Shown piece by piece: positions 1-6,431 of a stretch of 7,688 nt of DNA. Each line of letters starts with the position of its first letter. The stretch's first letter is position 1. Under the pieces are notes generated by a model, which did not search any database, had not been told where the DNA came from, and saw only the letters and a program-made list of their open reading frames with translations. This stretch comes from Nitrososphaerota archaeon. Its GTDB lineage: Archaea > Thermoproteota > Nitrososphaeria > Nitrososphaerales > Nitrososphaeraceae. The translations under genes and the position numbers were made by a program. Location of the stretch: positions 1-7,688 of the forward strand of contig VBPR01000078.1 of assembly GCA_005877345.1 (NCBI GenBank), in the 5' to 3' direction.

Positions 1-147
1 TATGGGTCATCTGATAAAAAATCAGATCTTGAAATATATAAAGATATTATAACTAGAAACCAATTGGTATTTCTAAAAATCAGGCTTTTCTTATTAAATC
101 TTACAAATCAATTACAAAATTTCTATCAAATGCCGTCTTATTTTTGA
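1..147 (+). CDS. Possible C-terminal end of an upstream gene (partial at left edge)
   Basis: Frame 1 is open from the first base to a TGA at 145-147, giving 48 residues that begin YGSSDKKSDLEIY and end FYQMPSYF. This is a long run without a stop for such AT-rich DNA, and the residue mix (charged residues first, then a leucine-rich amphipathic stretch, KIRLFLLNLTNQLQNF) resembles a real protein tail, possibly a helix. The other forward frames that I followed close quickly. I do not recognise a family and cannot name a function. It would be transcribed in the same direction as the aldolase gene, with an 88-base gap that contains that gene's own TATA-like box. It could also be a chance open frame; the sequence left of the window would settle this. 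Confidence 0.4.
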   Translation, partial: YGSSDKKSDLEIYKDIITRNQLVFLKIRLFLLNLTNQLQNFYQMPSYF

Positions 148-203
148 GATTTACTTTAGAAATTTCCAATTATTATTTAATATTCACCACTGGTTCATGA
201 AAA

Positions 204-211
204 CATAAATA
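204..211 (+). promoter_or_regulatory. TATA-like box for the LsrF-type aldolase gene
   Basis: CATAAATA is centred about 28 bases before the ATG at 236. This is the spacing expected if transcription starts at or just before the start codon, giving a leaderless mRNA as is common in archaea. No Shine-Dalgarno motif is visible ahead of the ATG, which fits. The call rests on spacing and AT-rich sequence only. Confidence 0.4.
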
Positions 212-235
212 ACTTGTATAGTCTGGTTATCTATT

Positions 236-1054
236 ATGGATTGGGGAATAAGAAATCGGTTATCGAGAATAATGAAACCACAAGATGGAAAAGGAGTCAT
301 GTTAGCAGTTGACCATGGATATTTTTTGGGTCCTACTGAAAGATTGGAAGATCCGAAAAAAACAATCAAACCTCTGCTAAAACATGCAGATTCATTAATG
401 CTCACAAGGGGAGTTTTAAGAACATGTGTCGATTCAGAATCAGATATTCCTATCGTGCTCCGTGTTTCAGGAGGAACTAGTATTTTAGGAGAAGATCTTT
501 CAAATGAGACTATTACTACATCAATTGAAGAAGCAATAAGGGTCAATGCATCATGTCTGGCGTTATCTATTTTTGTTGGAAGTAAATATGAACACCAAAC
601 ACTAAAGAATCTTTCTAAACTGGTAGACGAAGGAGAAAAATACGGGATCCCAGTTCTGGCAGTTACTGCAGTTGGAAAAGAAATGGCCAGAGATGCAAGA
701 TACCTTGCGCTGTCTTGTAGGGTTGCTGCAGAATTAGGAGCACATTTGGTAAAAACTTATTATTGTGAAAACTTTGAAAAAGTGGTTGAGGGATGCCCTG
801 TACCAGTGATTATTGCAGGTGGTAAAAAACTAACGGAAAAAGAAGCCCTCAATCTAACTTTTAATGCAATAAGGGACGGAGCATCGGGCGTCGACATGGG
901 AAGAAATATTTGGCAATCAGATCATCCGATTGAAATGATCCAGGCCGTCAGATCAATAGTTCATGATAGGCAAACAGTAGAAGAGTCAATAAACTCTTTC
1001 TTTATGAACAAGAATATGCGATCTAATGAATTGGAAACCTTAAAGACGCGATAA
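236..1054 (+). CDS. lsrF: LsrF-type class I aldolase/thiolase (DhnA/DeoC-FbaB superfamily)
   Basis: A 272-residue (beta/alpha)8-barrel enzyme of the class I aldolase family. It matches E. coli LsrF (3-hydroxy-5-phosphonooxypentane-2,4-dione thiolase of AI-2 breakdown) along nearly its whole length, as recalled rather than searched. Visible blocks are DWGIRNRLSRI (2-12), VMLAVDHGYFLGPT (21-34), TRGVLR (57-62), SGGTSIL (78-84), YEHQ (118-121), VGKEMARDARY (146-156), LVKTYY (171-176), VIIAGGKKL (191-199) and ASGVDMGRNI (216-225). Lys173 in VKTY sits where the family's Schiff-base lysine lies, so catalysis looks intact. The ATG is fixed because the in-frame ATG at 197 runs into a stop two codons later; compared with LsrF the protein lacks only a short N-terminal extension. 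No lsr transporter, kinase or regulator is nearby, so the real substrate is uncertain. A fructose-bisphosphate aldolase or another aldol/thiolase activity in archaeal sugar or aromatic metabolism is possible. Family membership is secure; the exact reaction is not. Confidence 0.88.
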   Translation: MDWGIRNRLSRIMKPQDGKGVMLAVDHGYFLGPTERLEDPKKTIKPLLKHADSLMLTRGVLRTCVDSESDIPIVLRVSGGTSILGEDLSNETITTSIEEAIRVNASCLALSIFVGSKYEHQTLKNLSKLVDEGEKYGIPVLAVTAVGKEMARDARYLALSCRVAAELGAHLVKTYYCENFEKVVEGCPVPVIIAGGKKLTEKEALNLTFNAIRDGASGVDMGRNIWQSDHPIEMIQAVRSIVHDRQTVEESINSFFMNKNMRSNELETLKTR

Positions 1055-1059
1055 ATATT
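1051..1059 (+). promoter_or_regulatory. TATA-like box for the zinc-finger miniprotein gene
   Basis: ATAAATATT overlaps the stop codon of the aldolase gene and is centred about 34 bases before the ATG at 1089. A short-leader transcript of the zinc-finger gene is plausible, although the gap is also short enough for read-through from the aldolase gene. Confidence 0.33.
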
Positions 1060-1088
1060 TTTAGTAGATACAATTTCATTGTTCTATC

Positions 1089-1214
1089 ATGTCAGAGTAT
1101 GAAGGCGGTACATTTAGATGCAAAGTATGTGCAAAAGAATTTCTAACAAAGAATGAATGCGACGCTCATTATGATGATATTCATGGAGATGAAATTGCGG
1201 ACATTGGTGAGTAA
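1089..1214 (+). CDS. Small single C2H2 zinc-finger protein (41 aa)
   Basis: An open frame of 41 residues that is almost entirely one classical C2H2 zinc finger. Cys11-x2-Cys14, then 12 residues, then His27-x4-His32, with Phe9 ahead of the first Cys and Phe18 in the usual hydrophobic core position. The motif reads FRCKVCAKEF followed by HYDDIHGDE. The C-terminus is acidic (DEIADIGE). The ATG gives a complete finger with only eight residues before Phe9. In known proteins such fingers bind DNA, RNA or another protein; the linker between the first Cys pair and the His pair is poor in basic residues, so nucleic-acid binding is not certain. It lies 34 bases after the aldolase gene and 86 bases before nop5 on the same strand. 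One-finger proteins of this size occur in archaea, but I do not recognise a named family. The exact C2H2 spacing is strong support for a real gene; its function is unknown. Confidence 0.65.
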   Translation: MSEYEGGTFRCKVCAKEFLTKNECDAHYDDIHGDEIADIGE

Positions 1215-1264
1215 TTTCCAATGCAGTATTAGATAAATCAAATGGTAATGCGATAATGTTAGAT

Positions 1265-1272
1265 TTTTTAAT
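1265..1272 (+). promoter_or_regulatory. TATA-like box for the nop5-fibrillarin operon
   Basis: TTTTTAAT is centred about 32 bases before the TTG at 1301. No Shine-Dalgarno motif precedes the TTG and a stop codon (TAG 1298-1300) abuts it, so a short-leader or leaderless transcript starting near 1295 is the likely arrangement for the two-gene operon. Confidence 0.35.
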
Positions 1273-1300
1273 CACCAAAATAACTTATTGTGAGATCTAG

Positions 1301-2536
1301 TTGAAAGTTGTAAATGTAATTTTATTTGAAATTGGAATTTGCGCTCTTGAAGATACAAATTTAATTTACAGAAAACAATTTTATAATCCGGAAATCGAAT
1401 ACTCTTCGATAATCCAAGGAGAAAAAAACTACATATCTGATTTAATTCCCAAATTAAGAAACTACGATCAGGTAAGAGTTAATAATAAGAATTTGATTGA
1501 AATTTTCCAGCAAGAAAATATTGACGTTAAACTGATGTCTGATTCTAGACAAGACGAGATAAATCAAAATAAACTGGATTTAATTATAAAATTTGGATTG
1601 TCTGATGACAGAGATGAATTAGCTGGAATCCTACAAAAGTTTGCAATAAATCTTTCATCTATGAAAGTAAAAGAGACATCCGAAAAATTAGATCTGCATT
1701 TGGTTCAAGCAGTAAATACTTTGGATGAGATAGATGAAATAATAAACACAATAAGTACTCGAATTCGTGAATGGTATGGACTTCATTTCCCTGAATTGGA
1801 CTATTTACTCCAGAATATTATTACTTATGCTAATATCGTAAGAGATGCAGGATCAAGAGAAAATATTACAAAAGAGCTACTGAGTCAATTAGAAGTACCT
1901 GAAAAGAAAATTGAATTAATTCAACAGGCAATTTCAAAAAGTCAAGGAGGAGACCTAACTGTTGAAAGTTCCGAATCCCTAAAAATTTTGGCTTCAGAAG
2001 TAATAAAGCTATCAGAATTGAGGACCAATCTTTCTAGCACAATTGAGAACTTGATGGAGATACTTGCTCCAAACTTGAAAAATATGCTCACTGCAATTAT
2101 AGGGGCGAGATTAATTGCGAAGGCAGGTAGCCTACTGAGACTGGCACAGATGCCCTCAAGTACAATTCAAATAATTGGTGCAGAAAAAGCCCTGTTCCGA
2201 GCATTAAAAACAGGCACAAGGCCTCCAAAACATGGATTATTATTTCAGCATCCTTCTGTCAACTCTGCTCCAAAATGGCAAAGAGGTAAAATTGCCCGTG
2301 CTTTATCTTCAAAAATAGCCATTGCAGTTAGAATCGATGTTTACCGTAAGGGTGCATTGGATAATTCACTATTAGATAAATTAACTAAAAGGATTGAAAC
2401 GATTCAAAAAATTTATCATGAACCTCCGAAAGGGAGAGAATCTTTCGACGATAAGAGTAGGTTCATGAAAGGATCAAAAAAATCTATGAAATTCAAGAGG
2501 AGAAAGATGCGTCATGAAAAACGTAGACGCTATTAG
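1301..2536 (+). CDS. nop5: Nop5 (Nop56/Nop58-like), scaffold of the C/D-box RNP
   Basis: Archaeal Nop5 bridges fibrillarin and the L7Ae-bound guide RNA in the C/D-box RNP that 2'-O-methylates rRNA (and in some archaea tRNA). The 411-residue product has the expected order: an N-terminal fibrillarin-binding domain (about 1-115), a coiled-coil/NOSIC region with REWYGLHFPEL (156-166) and ITYANIV (174-180), then the Nop domain with LAPNLKNMLTAIIGARLIAKAG (residues about 255-276) and the hallmark GAEKALFRAL (293-302), followed by KHGLLFQHP (310-318). It ends in a strongly basic tail rich in Lys and Arg (about 389-411), typical of the family. The start is TTG at 1301: a TAG lies directly before it and the first in-frame ATG is at residue 79, inside the N-terminal domain, so the N-terminal strand KVVNVILFEIG requires the TTG. 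It overlaps the fibrillarin gene by 23 bases in another frame, which indicates co-transcription and probably coupled translation. Confidence 0.95.
   Translation: MKVVNVILFEIGICALEDTNLIYRKQFYNPEIEYSSIIQGEKNYISDLIPKLRNYDQVRVNNKNLIEIFQQENIDVKLMSDSRQDEINQNKLDLIIKFGLSDDRDELAGILQKFAINLSSMKVKETSEKLDLHLVQAVNTLDEIDEIINTISTRIREWYGLHFPELDYLLQNIITYANIVRDAGSRENITKELLSQLEVPEKKIELIQQAISKSQGGDLTVESSESLKILASEVIKLSELRTNLSSTIENLMEILAPNLKNMLTAIIGARLIAKAGSLLRLAQMPSSTIQIIGAEKALFRALKTGTRPPKHGLLFQHPSVNSAPKWQRGKIARALSSKIAIAVRIDVYRKGALDNSLLDKLTKRIETIQKIYHEPPKGRESFDDKSRFMKGSKKSMKFKRRKMRHEKRRRY
2497..2502 (+). promoter_or_regulatory. Shine-Dalgarno-like GAGGAG for fibrillarin
   Basis: GAGGAG inside the basic C-terminal tail codons of nop5 ends 11 bases before the fibrillarin ATG at 2514. 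An internal cistron of an operon would need such a site, unlike the leaderless-type genes elsewhere here. AGG repeats also arise simply from Arg/Lys codons, so the signal is moderate. Confidence 0.35.
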
Positions 2537-3188
2537 TTACGTTACTCTAAATGGTAAAGCGCATATAGCGACTATGAATTTGTTGAAAGGTATCACTCTA
2601 TATGGCGAAAAACTTATCTCCAGAAATGGAAGTGAATACAGAACGTGGGATCCATTTAGAAGTAAATTGGCTGCCGCATATATCAATGGACTAGAATTTG
2701 ATTTCTTTAATGTAAAAAATATATTATATCTTGGAGCGTCGACAGGAACTACTGTAAGTCACTTGTCCGACATAATAGGATATTCCGGTAAAGTTTTTGC
2801 CGTCGAATCCTCGACGAGAGTTGCAAGAGAGTTAATTTCAAATGTTTCGTCTAAAAGAACAAATGTTATACCGATAATTGAAGACGCAAGGAAACCAAGA
2901 AGTTATTTTTCAATATACAATAAAATGGATCTCGTCTATTGTGATATTGCTCAACCTGATCAGACTACTATTGCAATCGATAATTGTAAAATATATCTTA
3001 AGGAAGGGAAACCAATGCTTCTTGTTATTAAGACTAGAAGTATTGACGTTACAATGTCTCCTAAAAATGTAATCTCCCAAGAGATTAAGAAATTAGAATG
3101 CCATTCGTTTGACATTAAGCAAAAAATAGACCTTGCTCCGTTTGACAAGGATCACGCAATGATAAAAGCAATATTTTGCCCAAGATAG
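2514..3188 (+). CDS. flpA: Fibrillarin-like rRNA/tRNA 2'-O-methyltransferase
   Basis: The catalytic SAM-dependent methyltransferase of the archaeal C/D-box RNP. The 224-residue length is usual for archaeal fibrillarin, which lacks the eukaryotic Gly/Arg-rich N-terminus. Landmarks are TWDPFRSKLAAA (44-55), the SAM-binding loop YLGASTGTTVSHLSD (72-86), acidic Glu98 after strand 2 (VFAVE), IIEDARKP (121-128), YCDIAQPDQ (142-150), VIKTRSIDV (171-179) and EPY-like LAPFDKDHAMI (207-217). These include the Lys, Asp and His/Glu-region positions of the active site, so the enzyme looks intact. The ATG at 2514 lies inside the end of nop5, and the N-terminus (ISYVTLNGKAHIAT) is the normal short beta-rich start. 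It ends 6 bases from the stop of the convergent RNase HII gene. Confidence 0.97.
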   Translation: MKNVDAISYVTLNGKAHIATMNLLKGITLYGEKLISRNGSEYRTWDPFRSKLAAAYINGLEFDFFNVKNILYLGASTGTTVSHLSDIIGYSGKVFAVESSTRVARELISNVSSKRTNVIPIIEDARKPRSYFSIYNKMDLVYCDIAQPDQTTIAIDNCKIYLKEGKPMLLVIKTRSIDVTMSPKNVISQEIKKLECHSFDIKQKIDLAPFDKDHAMIKAIFCPR

Positions 3189-3208
3189 TAAATACTAAAG
3201 AGTATTAC
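3188..3208. terminator. Weak hairpin at the convergent fibrillarin/RNase HII stops
   Basis: GTAAATAC pairs with GTATTAC (one bulged A) around a six-base loop, right across the two convergent stop codons. It lies where transcripts of both genes must end. The stem is short and AT-rich and has no adjacent long T run, so a terminator role is only suggested by location. Confidence 0.22.
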
Positions 3209-3824
3209 ATGAAACAATCATTTGGGCAGGTTTCCATGATTTTCTTGCAAAAGCTGGAATTTGATTTTTTTGTCTAAACCATTCTTTTACAAATTTTATT
3301 GTTTTTTTATCAGAAGGATATCCACTTCCTACATCGCCATATTTGATGCGAATTTTACTTAATTCAGAATCACGGATTACCTTTGCGATAATGGAAGCGC
3401 CAGATACTACAACATTCAGTCTATCCGCATGATGCATAGAGAACAATTTTGTATTATTTTGTTTAAGAAAAGTTTTAATGGTTCTTTGATATCTGGATGG
3501 ATTTACATCGCATGAATCTACATAGGTCTTGTCGGATTTCATATTTCTAATTGTAATTGCCATAGCTTCTGCTTCTAGAAGGTTTAGATTGTTTCTAAAA
3601 ACGTGAAAATCAATGTCTTCAATGTTTATTCTACAAACACAAATTGATTCCGCAACGTTAATGACATGGCCAAAAAGAACTTGCCTTTTTTTTGGGCTAA
3701 GTAATTTTGAATCTTTAATTCCTTTTTCAACCATTTCTGAAATTGATTTTTTGGTTACACAAACACCTGCTACGATAATCGGCCCTAGCAAAGACCCTCT
3801 ACCAGCTTCATCTATACCACATAT
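3195..3824 (-). CDS. rnhB: Ribonuclease HII, apparently starting at a non-canonical codon
   Basis: RNase HII cuts the RNA strand of RNA/DNA hybrids and starts removal of single ribonucleotides from DNA. Numbering from the ATA at 3824-3822, the product is 209 residues and reads ICGIDEAGRGSLLGPIIVAG at its start. The four metal-binding acids are present: Asp5, Glu6, Asp103 (YVDSCD) and Asp134 (HHADRLN), the last followed by SGASIIAKVIRDSE. DSKLLSPKKR and GSGYPSDKKT are also family motifs, and the C-terminal RKSWKPAQ is typical. The first ATG/GTG/TTG in frame is TTG at 3791-3789, but starting there would remove the DEAGRG motif with two catalytic acids. Upstream the frame stays open to a TGA at 3869-3867 with no ATG, GTG or TTG. 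Orthologues begin two to four residues before GIDEAGRG, so the start is probably ATA 3824 or ATC 3827. A single-base sequence error or a decaying gene are the alternatives. It diverges from trm1, sharing a 127-base intergenic region. Confidence 0.93.
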   Translation of the reverse strand: MCGIDEAGRGSLLGPIIVAGVCVTKKSISEMVEKGIKDSKLLSPKKRQVLFGHVINVAESICVCRINIEDIDFHVFRNNLNLLEAEAMAITIRNMKSDKTYVDSCDVNPSRYQRTIKTFLKQNNTKLFSMHHADRLNVVVSGASIIAKVIRDSELSKIRIKYGDVGSGYPSDKKTIKFVKEWFRQKNQIPAFARKSWKPAQMIVSCNTL

Positions 3825-3910
3825 GATGTTCTGATTACGAGCGAACTCTAATCCCTTTAATTCAAATCAATATACGGTTGATATTTTATCCTTATCCCTT
3901 CGGGAATCAT

Positions 3911-3919
3911 GATATATTA
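3911..3919 (+). promoter_or_regulatory. TATA-like box for trm1
   Basis: GATATATTA is centred about 37 bases before the TTG at 3952, predicting a leader of roughly 10 bases with no Shine-Dalgarno motif. It sits in the divergent intergenic region shared with the RNase HII gene. Confidence 0.42.
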
Positions 3920-3951
3920 GGAGCGAATAGTTATCTTACTACCTGCTAGGA

Positions 3952-5124
3952 TTGAAATATGATGTCTCAAGTACGAAAGAAGGAAAAACACTACTTCTAG
4001 TTCCAAGTTTCTCACTTTCTGAAAACGTACCTCCAAAAAACCCTGCTTTTTTCAATCCGAACGCCAAGTGGAACAGAGATATTTCGATATTAGCATACAA
4101 AATACAAGCCTCTTCAAAAAACAATAGGACCTTTGCTGATTCAATCTGTGGCGTCGGAGCAAGAGGTCTTAGAACTGCGGTTGAAGTCCCAAAAATAGAG
4201 ACAATTTATTTAAACGATCTAAATCCGATTGCTATAGATCTTGCCAAAGAAAGTGCAAAATTGAATCAGGTACAAGACAAGTGCAATTTCGATACTAATG
4301 ATGTGTGCAAATTCCTAAACTTTCAGGAACGCGATTTCCGAAAGTTTGATATTGTAGATCTTGACCCATTTGGAAGTCCATCTCCTTATGTAGATTGTGT
4401 TTTGCGCTCAGTAAGTAATCGTGGATTGATATCAATTACAGCAACAGATACTGCAGTATTATGCGGTGTTTATCCAAATGTATGTTACAGAAAGTACTAT
4501 GGATTCCCCTTAAGAACTGAGTATTCTAATGAGATTGGAATAAGGATTTTGGTCTCTTTTATAGCACTAAATGCCTCACGATTTGATTTATCCATTGTTC
4601 CATATTTCTGTCACAGTAATCTTCATTACCTGAGGGTATATCTAAAGGTAATATTTGGTAACTTACTTGCAAACTCTGTTTCGTCAAAAATAGGGTTTCT
4701 TAAACATTGTCAGAACTGTAAACATCGTAAGGTTGAGCATCTCAAAGAACAGAATTTAGTTTGCGAAATATGTGGAACAAAATGTAATTTAGCTGGACCA
4801 CTTTGGACAGATAGCCTTTTTGATTCTGAGTTTGTAGGTGCAATGCTAAATGAATTGAAAAATAATGGATATTATTCATCATCTCCAAATGACTATAATA
4901 AGTTGCTAAAAGTGGTGCAAACCTGCGATAACGAGCTAGCATATCCGTCATATTTTGAAACAGACACTATCGCGTCTATGGCAAGAAAGAGCTCTGTTTC
5001 ATTGGAAAGAGTAGTTAGCACTCTGTCTTGTAATGGATTTAACGTGTCAAAAACAATTATGAATGACAAGGGATTCAAAACTAACGCATCTCCAAAGGAA
5101 ATAATTAATCTCCTTTACAAATAA
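3952..5124 (+). CDS. trm1: tRNA (guanine26-N2)-dimethyltransferase Trm1
   Basis: A SAM-dependent enzyme that mono- and dimethylates guanosine 26 (in some archaea also other positions) in the tRNA elbow, preventing misfolding. The 390-residue length fits archaeal Trm1. Motifs in order: VPPKNPAFFNPNAKWNRDIS (26-45), the substrate and cofactor entry region; FADSICGVGARGLR (61-74), the SAM loop; YLNDLNPIA (86-94); the catalytic DLDPFGSPSPYVD (136-148); TATDTAVLCG (163-172); and GIRIL (196-200). A C-terminal zinc-binding domain has Cys253, Cys256, Cys271 and Cys274 (HCQNC and VCEIC), followed by GPLWTDSLFD, also typical. The start is TTG at 3952: the frame is open only back to 3931 without another start codon, and the nearby ATG at 3959 is out of frame. 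A TATA-like box stands at 3911-3919. The gene ends 17 bases before the stop of the convergent membrane-protein gene. Confidence 0.96.
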   Translation: MKYDVSSTKEGKTLLLVPSFSLSENVPPKNPAFFNPNAKWNRDISILAYKIQASSKNNRTFADSICGVGARGLRTAVEVPKIETIYLNDLNPIAIDLAKESAKLNQVQDKCNFDTNDVCKFLNFQERDFRKFDIVDLDPFGSPSPYVDCVLRSVSNRGLISITATDTAVLCGVYPNVCYRKYYGFPLRTEYSNEIGIRILVSFIALNASRFDLSIVPYFCHSNLHYLRVYLKVIFGNLLANSVSSKIGFLKHCQNCKHRKVEHLKEQNLVCEICGTKCNLAGPLWTDSLFDSEFVGAMLNELKNNGYYSSSPNDYNKLLKVVQTCDNELAYPSYFETDTIASMARKSSVSLERVVSTLSCNGFNVSKTIMNDKGFKTNASPKEIINLLYK

Positions 5125-5141
5125 ATAGTAATTTATACCAA

Positions 5142-5867
5142 CTACGAAATTAACCAAATCAACGTTCCCAAGGCTATCAGGATTACTGCGCCAACGCCTC
5201 CACTTCTTTCCTGTAGTTCTTCCAGTTCATCATATATCTGCAACTTCTCTCTCATCTGTTTAGTTGCGTAATGGAAAAATGCAAGGCAGCTAGAATCGTC
5301 ATATGTAATAGCCTGTTGATACTCTAACTCCCATTTATGCTCAACCAAATACTCTAATAATATTTGCTGAGATTCTGGTTTTACCCCATCAAGTTTATCA
5401 GGCAAATTATACTCAAGCCGCCTGCTAATGAGCATCTGCTCGAATTGACTTGCTATGGAACGCCAATCTGTCGGCGTCACCATCATCCTATTCTTTGCAA
5501 GCAATAGAAGAGTTGATGCCCAAGATGACAAGAAGGCGTTCAGGTTCGTTGTTACGAGATCCATTGCCGAGGCAAACATCTGTCGCCCCGCCCCAATAGA
5601 AATGAATACAGCAGCAATTATTATCATTACGTTTTGAGAGAATACAACTACAATTAAAATTGCAATAACCGCAAACGATAAGCCGATGGCGGCGGCGCTA
5701 TTTTTAAAGTAGTTAGTCGGCTGTCCAATTAACTTGATATTGTACTCTGTTCTTGATTTTGTTCCTTTGCGAACAAGGAATATGAATAGAGCATTGACAA
5801 ATAGCACGTTAACAAGGTGCTTTACCATTTCTTTCATGATGAAAGTTACTCCGCCAGCATTTTGCAA
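5142..5867 (-). CDS. Unrecognised membrane protein with a C-terminal anchor
   Basis: I do not recognise this family. From the TTG at 5867 it is 241 residues. Hydrophobic segments lie at about 18-32 (LVNVLFVNALFIFLV), 57-77 (AAAIGLSFAVIAILIVVVF), 79-94 (NVMIIIAAVFISIGAG, perhaps an amphipathic extension of the same hairpin) and at the very end, 224-240 (VGAVILIALGTLIWLIS). Between them is a hydrophilic, mostly helical domain of about 120 residues with several Trp and Tyr and a charged stretch, REKLQIYDELEELQERS (206-222), likely a coiled coil leading into the last membrane segment. The true start may be TTG 5867 or ATG 5837 (MKEMVKHLV); a TATA-like box at 5895-5902 favours the first. Its G+C is visibly higher than in its neighbours (runs such as GGCGGCGGCG), suggesting different ancestry. 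It converges on trm1 with a 17-base gap. A role in the cell membrane is clear; nothing more can be said. Confidence 0.7.
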   Translation of the reverse strand: MQNAGGVTFIMKEMVKHLVNVLFVNALFIFLVRKGTKSRTEYNIKLIGQPTNYFKNSAAAIGLSFAVIAILIVVVFSQNVMIIIAAVFISIGAGRQMFASAMDLVTTNLNAFLSSWASTLLLLAKNRMMVTPTDWRSIASQFEQMLISRRLEYNLPDKLDGVKPESQQILLEYLVEHKWELEYQQAITYDDSSCLAFFHYATKQMREKLQIYDELEELQERSGGVGAVILIALGTLIWLIS

Positions 5868-6044
5868 CGATGACTTATTTTGACCGACTCACTACTTAAA
5901 AGATGTTGTATGTAAGCTAATTACCGTACCGTCACAATATGTTTAAGCTTTACTATGCTATGTTATAAGATCATATTTAGACGATGACTGACTTTGTTGT
6001 TATTAATTTGGGCCACGTAATGGTGTTGATAACACTAACCTTTT
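5868..6044. other. Intergenic region, no gene seen
   Basis: This stretch lies upstream of the membrane-protein gene and downstream of the isochorismatase remnant. It holds the TATA-like box of the membrane-protein gene and a small hairpin (GTGTT-GAT-AACAC, 6023-6035) followed by TTTTCT. The only forward frame, ATG at 5984, is 32 codons and resembles nothing. Confidence 0.4.
5895..5902 (-). promoter_or_regulatory. TATA-like box for the membrane-protein gene
   Basis: On the minus strand CTTTTAAG is centred about 31 bases before the TTG at 5867 and 61 before the ATG at 5837. The first spacing fits a nearly leaderless transcript and supports the TTG start. Confidence 0.38.
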
Positions 6045-6431
6045 CTAAAGCACAGTTTCCTCAGCGGCAAATTTACTAGGGTCTAATAAATTCATTTCCT
6101 CCAAAAAGGCTTCGACTTGTTCTTTTGGCATAGTTCGCACATCTATTTCACCTTTTCGTATCTTATGTAGTTTCCCGATCGCTGTTTTAAACCGTTCAGT
6201 ATCCATTACTATTCCATAGTAATCTCTCACCCTTTCTAGAGTTGTTTCGTAGTGTCTCTTGTCACCGGATGCTGTAGCATCAGATATTATCGCAACATCG
6301 TAGCCTATGTTAAATCCCTCCCTTAATGAAGTCTCTACACAAATTGAAGTATCAATTCCAGTAAATATTAACAAATTAATGCCTTGGCTCTGAAGCCAAC
6401 TCGACGAACATAAGAATCCGTCCAGTAAACT
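6045..6431 (-). pseudogene. C-terminal remnant of an isochorismatase-family cysteine hydrolase
   Basis: The frame encodes the second half of an isochorismatase/nicotinamidase-like hydrolase. Key block: WLQSQGINLLIFTGIDTSIC then VETS, with the family's nucleophilic Cys in SICVE, followed by REGFNIGYDVAIISDATASGD, a classic strand-helix-strand of the fold, then a helical C-terminus ending at a normal stop (TAG 6047-6045). The N-terminal half, which supplies the catalytic Asp and Lys of the Asp-Lys-Cys triad, is missing: going upstream the frame closes at a TGA (6434-6432), and sequence beyond about 6410 reads as another gene on the opposite strand. No ATG exists in the frame before the Cys block; only a TTG at 6374, in the middle of the fold. 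It is therefore a truncated, almost certainly inactive gene. The intact parent would hydrolyse an amide or vinyl ether; which substrate cannot be told from this half. Confidence 0.78.

Noticed and set aside
184..546. Minus-strand open frame opposite the aldolase gene
   Set aside because: It lies antisense to the strongly supported LsrF-type gene and has no family features; it is a shadow frame.
236..1054. Assignment as 2-amino-3,7-dideoxy-heptulosonate synthase of the archaeal aromatic pathway
   Set aside because: The motifs around the DHG and GKEM blocks and the MGRNI segment follow LsrF rather than that branch; kept only as a possible functional alternative.
3857..3910. Minus-strand 17-residue frame (MIPEGIRIKYQ) upstream of RNase HII, possible true start reached by frameshift
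   Set aside because: It would add an N-terminal extension of about 30 residues absent from the family, and there is no clear slippery site; a non-canonical start next to GIDEAGRG is simpler.
5833..5880. ATGATGA and CGATGA motifs resembling boxes C and C' of a C/D-box guide RNA
   Set aside because: No box D (CTGA) follows at suitable spacing on this strand, and the first motif lies within the start region of the membrane-protein gene.
6023..6045. GTGTT-GAT-AACAC hairpin followed by TTTTCT as a terminator
   Set aside because: The stem is only five base pairs and no plus-strand gene ends before it; noted under the intergenic entry only.
5984..6079. Small plus-strand frame starting MTDFVVINLGH
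   Set aside because: Only about 32 codons; no motif, its end runs into the isochorismatase remnant, and the nearby TATA-like TTATAAG is at the wrong distance.
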